Assembly (NCBI GenBank): GCA_963838795.1
Contig: CAWISL010000004.1
Coordinates: forward strand, 1 to 62,200
From: JAIBJN01 sp963838795
GTDB taxonomy: Bacteria > Actinomycetota > Thermoleophilia > Gaiellales > Gaiellaceae
DNA: 62,200 nt
Reading direction: 5' to 3'
The notes under the pieces were generated by a model, which saw only the letters and a program-made list of their open reading frames with translations, made no database searches and had not been told where the DNA came from. This document shows positions 53,865-61,032 of this stretch, in pieces (positions within the stretch are counted from its first letter, which is position 1; each line of letters starts with the position of its first letter). A program made the position numbers and the translations under genes.

Positions 53865-55205
53865 TCAGAAGTGGAAGTCCTGGAGCGCTTCGGCCGCGCA
53901 GCGATAGAGCCTTGCCGCTCGGCGGTCGTCGCCCCGCCGCCCCGCAAGGTCTCCCTGGGCGATCCAGGCCGCGGCGCGATGGCTGGCTGAGGAAAGTTGG
54001 TCGAAGCTGGACTCGGCCAGGGCGAAGTTCTTGTCGGCCTCGTCCAGTCGGCCCTGCTCCAAGAGCGAGCGCCCGAGCACGAGCTGGGCGTTGCCGATCT
54101 CGTCGAGATGGTCGACTCTGCCGTCGAGCATCTCGAGCGCCTGGCGCGCCTGCTCCTCGGCGAGCTCGATCTTGCCGGTGCGGAGATGCACCTGGGCGAG
54201 CGAGGAGATGACCCGGGCGGCGTCGATGTCGTCGCCGACGTCCAGAAGCACCTTGACCGACTGCTTGAGGTAGGCGATCGACTCCTCCGGCTTCCCGAGC
54301 TGGAAGTTCAGGGCGCCGATCTCGTTCAGGAGCTTCCCGACGTTCGCCTGGTCCCGGAACTCCTCGTAGATCGCCTTCGCCTTCTCCGCGTACGAACGGG
54401 CGAGCACCCAGTTGCCGGTGCGCTCGGCGATCAGCGAGTACTGGAAGTAGACGTGCCCCATCGTGTGCCGGTCGTTGAGCCCTTCCGCCAGCTCGAGCGC
54501 CCGCTCGGCGTCCTCCTGGGCGGCCGCCCAGTCGCGCTGGCGCTGGTAGCAGCGGGAGCGCCACTCGCAGATGTGCGAGCGCAGCCTGTCGGCGGGAAGG
54601 GGCGAGCGGTCGGCGAGCTCGAGAGCCTGCGTGTAGAGCGCCAAGGCGGTGGAGATCGAGTTGAGCTTGAAGCGGCAGCACGCGAGGTGGTAGAGGACCT
54701 GTGCGCGGTCGATGTCCGTGAACATCGGCTCGTCGGAGAGGCTGCGCGCACGATCGAGGACCTCGATCGCACGCCGAACCTCGCCCAGGTACATGCGCGA
54801 CCACGCCTCCGCGAGCACCGCCCGGAGCTCGAGCTCGGGCGCCTCGAGGGTGGGGAGCACCGGCGCGAGCTGCGCCAGCTCGGCGACCGCGTCCTCGTAC
54901 TGGCTCGCCTCGATCGCGGCCTCGGCGCGGGCGATCACGCTCTCGACGCGCTCGCGCTCGCTCGAGGAGACGCCGATCTCGAGGAAGGTCGGGTCGACAC
55001 CGAGCTGGGCGGCCAGCCACTCGATCGTCTCGGCGGTCGGCCTGGTCTTCCCGCGCTCGATCTGACTGACGTATTCCTTGGAGAAGCGCGCGCCCGCGAG
55101 ATCGGTCTGCGTCAGCCCACGCGAGATGCGGAGCTGCCGGACACGCTCCCCGAGAGAGGGGCGGGCGGAGGGCGAAAGGCGGGTGAGTGCGGCGTACTCG
55201 GACAC
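53865..55205 (-). CDS. XRE-type HTH regulator with TPR array (no. 2), candidate peptide receptor
   Basis: GTG 55205. HTH at about 18-78 (LGERVRQLRISRGLTQTDLA, FSKEYVSQIERGKTRPTAET, IEWLAAQLGVDPTFLEIG), then TPR pairs to the end: YEDAVAELAQLAPVLPTLEA, RAIEVLDRARSLSDEPMFTD, WAAAQEDAERALELAEGLND, ARSYAEKAKAIYEEFRDQAN, ESIAYLKQSVKVLLDVGDDI, AEEQARQALEMLDGRVDHLD. 446 residues, intact. Same architecture as the protein at 43160 but only distantly similar. TATAGT (55225-55220) with -35 TTGTGA gives a leader of under 10 nt. The secreted peptide gene follows in 7 nt. Confidence 0.82.
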   Translation of the reverse strand: MSEYAALTRLSPSARPSLGERVRQLRISRGLTQTDLAGARFSKEYVSQIERGKTRPTAETIEWLAAQLGVDPTFLEIGVSSSERERVESVIARAEAAIEASQYEDAVAELAQLAPVLPTLEAPELELRAVLAEAWSRMYLGEVRRAIEVLDRARSLSDEPMFTDIDRAQVLYHLACCRFKLNSISTALALYTQALELADRSPLPADRLRSHICEWRSRCYQRQRDWAAAQEDAERALELAEGLNDRHTMGHVYFQYSLIAERTGNWVLARSYAEKAKAIYEEFRDQANVGKLLNEIGALNFQLGKPEESIAYLKQSVKVLLDVGDDIDAARVISSLAQVHLRTGKIELAEEQARQALEMLDGRVDHLDEIGNAQLVLGRSLLEQGRLDEADKNFALAESSFDQLSSASHRAAAWIAQGDLAGRRGDDRRAARLYRCAAEALQDFHF

Positions 55206-55253
55206 GGTCTCTACAGTGAACTATAGGAGCAAAAAATTACTTCACAAGCCTAC

Positions 55254-55281
55254 TTGACTTCCGCTTTCACTGGGCTATAGT
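55254..55281 (+). promoter_or_regulatory. Promoter of the candidate small RNA
   Basis: TTGACT (55254-55259), 16-nt spacer, TATAGT (55276-55281), the clearest sigma-70-like promoter in this region. It points away from the receptor gene into DNA with no plus-strand ORF. Confidence 0.6.
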
Positions 55282-55285
55282 CAGA

Positions 55286-55408
55286 CCGTTCCGCACTTCT
55301 GCCAGACGCCAGGCAAGAGGGGTGCGGGAGGCGCGCCAATTCCCGGCGACACCAACCCGGAGGCATCGGCTGGGCCGCAGAGCCGGAGTCTCCGGGTTGT
55401 CGCCTTTC
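55286..55408 (+). ncRNA. Candidate small RNA with its own promoter and terminator
   Basis: From the predicted start (about 55286) the transcript would fold a first stem CCGCAC (55291-55296)/GTGCGG (55322-55327) with inner TGCC/GGCA, then a long stem GGCGAC + AACCCGGAG (55345-55362) with CTCCGGGTT + GTCGCC (55390-55404), followed by TTTC. The second stem looks like an intrinsic terminator. Length about 120 nt. It matches no riboswitch or RNA family I can name. It is divergent from the receptor gene and convergent with the MFS gene, so a role in that quorum circuit is possible but unproven. Confidence 0.5.
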
Positions 55409-55521
55409 AAGAACATGGTTGAAGCGTCGGCGCTGGAGCCGATTTCTTCCATCCCCCGTTCGGACCGCGTTGACCGCTCGTGAAGCGGTCATACCGTTCG
55501 CCTACTTCTCCCCTACTACCG
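55409..55521. other. Intergenic between candidate sRNA and MFS gene
   Basis: No ORF or clear signal; GAAGCGGTC-like short repeats only. Confidence 0.35.
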
Positions 55522-56955
55522 CTAAGCGGCTACCTCGGCGAGCTCGCCGGCGTCCATGTGCCGATGCTTGCGGATCGTGGCGAAGGCGATCACGGCGCCG
55601 AGCAGCGCGAACCCGGCGCTGACCCTGAGCGCCGCCTGAAAGCCGTCGATGAACGACGACGGATCCGGCCGGCCGCCGCTCAGGTCGACGTAGGAGGCGA
55701 CGATCGCGCCCATGACCGCGATCCCGAGCGCGCCGCCCACCTGTCGGAAGGTGTTGAGGACGCCCGAGCCGACGCCCGACTTCTCCACCGGGACGGAGCC
55801 GAGCGCGGCGGCCGTCATCGGGGTCATCACGAGCGCTATGCCGAAACCCCCGAGGATCAGCCCCGGGAGGATGTCCCAGAACGTCGAGTCGAGCCCCAGC
55901 CGGGAGAAGAGCACCAGGGAGGTGGCGAGCAAGAGCATCCCCGTGGTCATGAGGGCGCGCGAGCCGATGCGATCGGACGACTTTCCCGCCACAGGGGCGA
56001 TCAGGATGATCAGGATCGTCATCGGCAGGAAGGCAGCGCCCGTCTTGGTCGCCGAGTAGCCGAGGATGTTCTGCATGTAGATCGACATGAAGAAGAAGAC
56101 GCCGAACATGGCGAGCGTGGTCAGGAGCGCGACGACGTTCGCCCCGGCGAAGGTGGAGCTCCGGAAGAGCGAGAGGTCGAGCAACGGCGAGCGCTGGTGA
56201 CGCTCGAGGAGCACGAAGGCGACGATCGAGACCGCGGAGAGCACGAAGAGCCCGATGATCACGGGGTCGGTCCAGCCGTACGAGTTCGCCTCGATGAGCG
56301 CGAACGTAAGCGCGAAGAGGCCCACGCCGGACGCGACGAGGCCCGGCAGGTCCAGCCGCTGCTCCGCGGACGTGTCGCGCGACTCGTCGATCACGAGCCG
56401 CCCGACGATCAGTCCGAGGACGCCGATCGGGACGTTGACGAAGAAGATCCAGCTCCAGTCGATGTGCTCGGTGATGAGGCCGCCGATCAGCGGTCCGATC
56501 GCGAGCGCCATCGCCGAGACGCCGGCCCAGACGCCGATCGCCATGCCCCGCTGGTGCGGGGGGAACGTCGCCGAGATGATCGAGAGCGTGGCGGGCATCA
56601 TCAGCGCGGCGCCGATGCCCTGAAGGGTCCGGGCGCCGATCAGCATCTCGCCGCTTGTCGCCAGCCCGCAGAGGAACGAGGAGACCGTGAAGATCGCCAG
56701 GCCGAGCAGGAAGATGCGCCGACGCCCGAGGAAGTCCGCCAGCTTGCCGCCGGTGAGCATGAACACGGCGAAGGTGAGCGCGTATGCGTTGACCGTCCAC
56801 TCGAGCTCGGAGAGGCCGATGCCGAGGTCGCGCTGGATCGAGGGGAGCGCGACGTTCACGACGGTGTTGTCGAGCATGATCATGAAGAGCGCGAACGAGA
56901 GCGCACCCAGGGTCCACCACTTGCGGTTCTCGTCGGCGAGGATGCCGGCTCTCAC
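55522..56955 (-). CDS. MFS drug:H+ antiporter, DHA2/EmrB-QacA family
   Basis: GTG 56955. 477 residues, 14 predicted helices. Signature motifs: FALFMIMLDNTVVNVALPSI (motif D1), GGKLADFLGRRRIFLLGLAI (motif A), ARTLQGIGAALMMPATLSII (motif B) and AIGPLIGGLITEHIDWSWIF (motif C of antiporters). Probably exports drugs or amphipathic compounds. GTGA overlap with the tetR stop puts it under the operators at 57586-57626. Confidence 0.88.
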   Translation of the reverse strand: MRAGILADENRKWWTLGALSFALFMIMLDNTVVNVALPSIQRDLGIGLSELEWTVNAYALTFAVFMLTGGKLADFLGRRRIFLLGLAIFTVSSFLCGLATSGEMLIGARTLQGIGAALMMPATLSIISATFPPHQRGMAIGVWAGVSAMALAIGPLIGGLITEHIDWSWIFFVNVPIGVLGLIVGRLVIDESRDTSAEQRLDLPGLVASGVGLFALTFALIEANSYGWTDPVIIGLFVLSAVSIVAFVLLERHQRSPLLDLSLFRSSTFAGANVVALLTTLAMFGVFFFMSIYMQNILGYSATKTGAAFLPMTILIILIAPVAGKSSDRIGSRALMTTGMLLLATSLVLFSRLGLDSTFWDILPGLILGGFGIALVMTPMTAAALGSVPVEKSGVGSGVLNTFRQVGGALGIAVMGAIVASYVDLSGGRPDPSSFIDGFQAALRVSAGFALLGAVIAFATIRKHRHMDAGELAEVAA

Positions 56956-57587
56956 GAGGGTCCCTCCTCGGTAGTCGGGGTCGCGGGCAGGACTCCGAAG
57001 ACGGCGGTGCGGACGAGCTCCCGCGCAAAGTCCTCGGAGAAGTCCGGCTCGGCCTCGGCCAGCGAACCGGTAAACGTGTGGTCACGGCATGCGCCGATGA
57101 GGATCGAGGCCACGACCTCGGGCCGGATCCGGGCGTCGATGCGGCCGAGCTCTTGTTCTGCCCGCACGTAGGCGGCTGCAGCATGGAAGACGGCGACGGG
57201 CCCGGTCTGCCGCTCGTGCAGGCGCGCCTTGAAGCGGGCGAAGACGTTGCGATCGCCCATGAGCGCGATGAAGATCGGTTGGTTGTCGCGCAGAAGCTGG
57301 AGCAGCTCCTCCGCCCAGGGAACGAGGTTGGCCTCGACGGTCTCGCTGCCTGCTCTTGCGGGCAGCTCGAGCAGCTCGGCGAAGTACGGCTCGCGTTCGA
57401 CGACCACCGCGATGACGAGGTCGATCTTGTCCTCGAAGTGCACGTAGATCGAGCCCTCGGCACAGCCGGCGGCACGCGCGATCTCGCGCGTGGTCGCGCC
57501 CGCGAGGCCGTGCTCGCGGATAAGCGCGTCCGCCGCCTCGATGATGCGGCGACGCAGGGTCGGCTTGCTCTGGATCAGATCCACCAT
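56952..57587 (-). CDS. TetR-family repressor
   Basis: ATG 57587 (MVDLIQSKPTLRRRIIEAAD) chosen because upstream in-frame ATGs lie inside the operators. HTH: LAGATTREIARAAGCAEGSI, YVHFEDKIDLVIAVV. The ligand domain is in the C-terminal 140 residues (VPWAEELLQLLRDNQPIFIA, RPEVVASILIGACRDHTFTG). 211 residues. Controls itself and the exporter gene. Confidence 0.85.
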   Translation of the reverse strand: MVDLIQSKPTLRRRIIEAADALIREHGLAGATTREIARAAGCAEGSIYVHFEDKIDLVIAVVVEREPYFAELLELPARAGSETVEANLVPWAEELLQLLRDNQPIFIALMGDRNVFARFKARLHERQTGPVAVFHAAAAYVRAEQELGRIDARIRPEVVASILIGACRDHTFTGSLAEAEPDFSEDFARELVRTAVFGVLPATPTTEEGPS

Positions 57588-57626
57588 GAGTGAGCGCTCG
57601 CTCATTATGGGTGAGCGTTCACTCAT
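57586..57626. promoter_or_regulatory. Paired TetR operators
   Basis: Two 20-base imperfect palindromes, ATGAGTGAGCGCTCGCTCAT (57586-57605, one mismatched pair) and ATGGGTGAGCGTTCACTCAT (57607-57626, two), start 21 bp apart, two helical turns. TGAGTGA...TCACTCA is a common TetR site. They cover the start codon region, so autorepression is expected; the divergent acyl-CoA synthetase gene at 57675 may also respond. Confidence 0.7.
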
Positions 57627-57674
57627 TGTCAACCGCGAGGCCCCGCTCCTGGCCCTCATAGACTCTGACGCGCC

Positions 57675-59567
57675 ATGGCCGAGGTCGTGTGGACGCCGGA
57701 CGAGGAGACGCTCGCGCGCGCGAACGTCGTCCGCCTGATGCGTAGGCACGGGATGGAAAGCTACTGGGAGCTCGTCCGTCGCTCTCAGGATGAGCCCGAG
57801 TGGTTCTGGCCCGCCGCCGTCGAGGATCTCGGGATCGAGTTCTCGCGGCCGTGGGAGCGGGTCTACGACGACTCGCGCGGGCCCGAGTGGACGACCTGGT
57901 TCACCGGCGCGACTGTCTCGATCGCCCGGAACTGCGTCCACCGCTGGGCGGAGCGCGACCCGGAGCGGATCGGGGCGGTCTTCGCCGGCGAGGACGGGTC
58001 ACGGCGGGAGCTGACCTTCGGCGAGCTCTCCCGGGACGTGACGCGGCTGGCCGAAGGCCTCGTGCGGCTGGGAGTCGAGCCAGGCGACCGCGTGGCGATC
58101 TACCTCCCCATGTGCCCCGAGGTCGCCGTCGCCTCCCACGCCTGCGCGCACGTCGGCGCGGTGCAGGTGCCGCTCTTCTCGGGCTTCGCGGCGCACGCCG
58201 TCGCTGAGCGGCTGCGCGACTCGGAGGCGAAGGTCGTCATCACCGCCGATTACTCCCTGCGCCGCGGCGCGCGGCTCCCGATGCGAACGACGGCTGAGGA
58301 GGCCGTGCGCGAGTCGCCGTCGGTCGAGCACGTCGTCACGTGGGAGCGAGACGCGGGCTGGGGGTCGATCGTGGACGAGAACCCCGGCGAGCTGCCGCCG
58401 CTCGAGGTCGCGAGCGAGCACCCCTACCTCCTCACCTACACGTCGGGCACGACCGGCCGACCCAAGGGAGTGCTCCACGTGCAGGGTGGCTTTCTCGTCT
58501 CGATCGCGCGCGAGGTCGCCTACCAGGCGGATGTCCACGCCGACGACGTGCTCCACTTCTCCACGGACATGGGCTGGATCATGGGCCCGTGGGCCGTGGT
58601 CGGAGGCGGCGCGCTCGGCTGCACGCTCCTGTTCGCCGAGGGCGCGCCCGATCGGCCCGCCGACCGCCTCTGGAGGCTGGTCGAGGACGAGCGCGTCTCT
58701 GTGCTCGGCCTGTCGCCGACGCTCGTTCGGGCGCTCATCCCGCACGGCGAGCCGGAGGCCGACCTCTCTTCGCTCCGGATTCTCGTGACGACGGGCGAGC
58801 CGTGGAACCCCGATCCCTATCGCTGGCTCTTCGAACGCGTCGGAGGCGGGCAGCGCCCGATCATCAACTGCTCGGGAGGCACCGAGGTGGCAGCGTGCTT
58901 CCTCTCGCCCACGCCCGCGATCCCGATCAAGGAGTGCTCGCTCGGCGGGCCCGCGCTCGGGATGGCGATGGACGTCGTGGGCGCCGACGGCGCGTCGCTC
59001 CTCGGCACGGGCGAGGTTGGAGAGCTCGTCTGCCGGCGGCCCTTCCCCGGCATGACGCGTGGCTTCTGGCGCGAACCCGAGCGGTACTTGGACGCGTACT
59101 GGCGCCGCTTTCCCGGCGTCTGGGTCCACGGCGACTGGGCCTCGGTGGACGAGGACGGCTACTGGTTCCTGCACGGGCGCTCCGACGACACGCTCAACAT
59201 CGCCGGCAAGCGCATCGGCCCGGCGGAGCTCGAGTCGGCCGCCGTTGCCCACCCGGCGGTGTCGGAAGCCGCAGCGGTCGGCGTTCCGCACGAGGTGAAG
59301 GGCGAGGTGGCCTGGGTCTTCTGCGTCGCGGCCCCGGGCCACGAGCCGAGCGAGGAGCTGGCCGCCGAGGTGGCAGCGACCGCGGCGAGCGAGCTCGGCA
59401 AGGCGTTCAAGCCGGACCGGGTCGTCTTCGTCCCGGCGCTCCCCAAGACGCGGAGCGCCAAGATCGTGCGCCGCGCGGTGCGGGCGAAGGCGCTGGGCGC
59501 GGACCCCGGCGACCTCTCCTCCGTCGAGAACCCCGAATCCCTCGAGGCCATTGCTCGCGCCGTCTGA
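57675..59567 (+). CDS. Acyl-CoA synthetase (acetyl/acetoacetyl-CoA synthetase-like)
   Basis: ATG 57675, 630 residues, intact. P-loop YLLTYTSGTTGRPKGVLHVQ (about 254-273), FSTDMGWIMGPWAVVGGGAL, SLRILVTTGEPWNPDPYRWL, INCSGGTEVAACFLSP (A5), GVWVHGDWASVDEDGYWFLH (A7 Asp), GRSDDTLNIAGKRIGPAELE (hinge) and ALPKTRSAKIVRRAVRAKAL (A10 Lys). Activates a short or medium acid to its CoA ester through an acyl-AMP. The next gene overlaps its 3' end. Confidence 0.88.
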   Translation: MAEVVWTPDEETLARANVVRLMRRHGMESYWELVRRSQDEPEWFWPAAVEDLGIEFSRPWERVYDDSRGPEWTTWFTGATVSIARNCVHRWAERDPERIGAVFAGEDGSRRELTFGELSRDVTRLAEGLVRLGVEPGDRVAIYLPMCPEVAVASHACAHVGAVQVPLFSGFAAHAVAERLRDSEAKVVITADYSLRRGARLPMRTTAEEAVRESPSVEHVVTWERDAGWGSIVDENPGELPPLEVASEHPYLLTYTSGTTGRPKGVLHVQGGFLVSIAREVAYQADVHADDVLHFSTDMGWIMGPWAVVGGGALGCTLLFAEGAPDRPADRLWRLVEDERVSVLGLSPTLVRALIPHGEPEADLSSLRILVTTGEPWNPDPYRWLFERVGGGQRPIINCSGGTEVAACFLSPTPAIPIKECSLGGPALGMAMDVVGADGASLLGTGEVGELVCRRPFPGMTRGFWREPERYLDAYWRRFPGVWVHGDWASVDEDGYWFLHGRSDDTLNIAGKRIGPAELESAAVAHPAVSEAAAVGVPHEVKGEVAWVFCVAAPGHEPSEELAAEVAATAASELGKAFKPDRVVFVPALPKTRSAKIVRRAVRAKALGADPGDLSSVENPESLEAIARAV

Positions 59568-60608
59568 GTATGAAGGCACGCCGACGCGCGGCTACCTGGA
59601 CAGCGCCACCTACGGCCTGCCGCCGCGCTCGACCCTCCTCGCGATGGAGAAGGCGCTCGAAGGCTGGCGAACGGCCGACGGTGGCGGGACTGGGAGGAGG
59701 ACGGCGAGGCCTGCCGCTCGCTCTTCGCGGGCCTCGTCGGAGCGCGGCCGGAGGACGTCGCGCTCGTGACCACCACCTCGAGCGCGGCCGGCCTGGTCGC
59801 GGCAAGCCTGCCTGTGGAAGCGGGCTCGAACGTCGTCCTCTACGAGCGCGACTTCACGTCGGCGATGCTCCCCTGGCAGGGCCTCGAGCGGCAGGGCGTG
59901 GAGCTGCGTCTCGTCCCGCTCGAAGCCGTCCCGGAGGCGGTCGACGAGCGGACGGCGATCGTCTCCGTAAGCCTCGTCCAGTCCGCCGAGGGCAGAGTCG
60001 TCGACCTGGACGCGCTCCGGGCGACGGGCGCCCGAATCTTCCTCGACGCGACCCAGGCCGTGGGCGCCTATCCGGTCGACGTCGAGGGAGTCGACTTCCT
60101 CGTGGCGCACGCATACAAGTGGCTCCTCTGCCCGCGGGGGCTCGCGTTCTTCTACGCCGAGCCCGAGCGGCGCCTCGAGATCGAGCCGTGGACCGCGGGG
60201 TGGAAGTCGCGCGAGGATCCGTATGAGGACTACTACGGCCTTCCGGAGCTGACCGGCGACGCGCGCCGGCTCGACGTCTCGCTTCCCTGGCTCCCCGCAG
60301 CGGGCGGGCGAGCCAGCCTGGAGCTCTTCGCCTCGCTCGGGGTCGAGCGCATCGCCGCGCACAACCTCGGCCTCGCCCGCGCCCTGACCGGCGAGCTCGG
60401 CCTACCCGACGCGGAGTCGCCGATCGTTCGCTCGCGGTCGACGACGCCGAGGGCGCCGCGCGGCGGCTGCAGGAGGCGGGCATCGCCTGCTCGGTGCGGG
60501 GCGGATCCGTTCGGCTCTCCTTCCACCTCTACAACGACGAGACGGACGTCGAGCTGGCCGCGGCCGCGCTTCGTCCATCCGCCGCGGTCCAGTCAGGTCC
60601 GCGCATGA
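59551..60608 (+). CDS. Class V aminotransferase (cysteine desulfurase-like), frameshifted
   Basis: Start probably TTG 59551, overlapping the synthetase 3' end: EGTPTRGYLDSATYGLPPRS. After a shift near 59690: DVALVTTTSSAAGLVAASLP, LVQSAEGRVVDLDALRATGA, RIFLDATQAVGAYPVDVEGV (PLP Asp/Gln), FLVAHAYKWLLCPRGLAFFY (Schiff-base Lys). A second shift near 60430 gives the C-terminus SVRGGSVRLSFHLYNDETDV. About 345 residues. Substrate unknown; distinct from the exported relative at 33636. Confidence 0.75.
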
Positions 60609-60991
60609 TTCGACTGCTCGTCAGGCTGCTCGTGGTCGTGGCGGCGAATGCGGTCGGCCTGCTCGTCGCGGCAGCGGTCCTCGACGGCGTGAAGCTGGAC
60701 GCCGCGGGGTTCGTCCTCGCGCTCGTCATCTTCACCGTGGTGTTCGCGCTCATGACGCCGTTCCTCGCGAGCCAGTTCAGGGAACGACGCTCGGCCGCCC
60801 TCGGAGGCGTGTCGCTGATCGCGACGTTCGTCGCTCTCCTGGTCGCCGACCTCCTCTCGGACGGCCTCTCGATCGAAGGAATCGGAACGTGGATCGCCGC
60901 CACGGTGATCGTCTGGGTCGCCTCGCTCCTGGCAGCGTTCATCCTGCCGTTCCTCGGCCTGAAGAAGTACCTCGAGGCCCGCCAGACCTAG
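60605..60991 (+). CDS. Small membrane protein, phage-holin-4_2-like family
   Basis: ATG 60605. 128 residues, four predicted helices: VRLLVVVAANAVGLLVAAAV, AGFVLALVIFTVVFALMTPF, LGGVSLIATFVALLVADLLS and WIAATVIVWVASLLAAFILP. The layout matches the actinobacterial family annotated as Phage_holin_4_2; there is no phage context here. ATGA junction with the aminotransferase. Confidence 0.65.
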   Translation: MIRLLVRLLVVVAANAVGLLVAAAVLDGVKLDAAGFVLALVIFTVVFALMTPFLASQFRERRSAALGGVSLIATFVALLVADLLSDGLSIEGIGTWIAATVIVWVASLLAAFILPFLGLKKYLEARQT

Positions 60992-60996
60992 CGGTT

Positions 60997-61025
60997 TTCG
61001 CTTTATAGGCATAAACGGCTAGAAT
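60997..61025 (+). promoter_or_regulatory. NAD synthetase promoter with palindrome in the spacer
   Basis: TTCGCT (60997-61002), 17-nt spacer, TAGAAT (61020-61025), 7 nt before ATG 61033, so probably leaderless. The spacer holds TTTAT-AGGC-ATAAA (61002-61015), a possible operator for an NAD-responsive regulator. Confidence 0.45.
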
Positions 61026-61032
61026 TGGGCCC

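Noticed and set aside
55480..57171. 563-codon plus-strand frame opposite the MFS exporter
   Set aside because: Asp/Glu/Arg/His-rich shadow; the opposite strand has all four MFS motifs.
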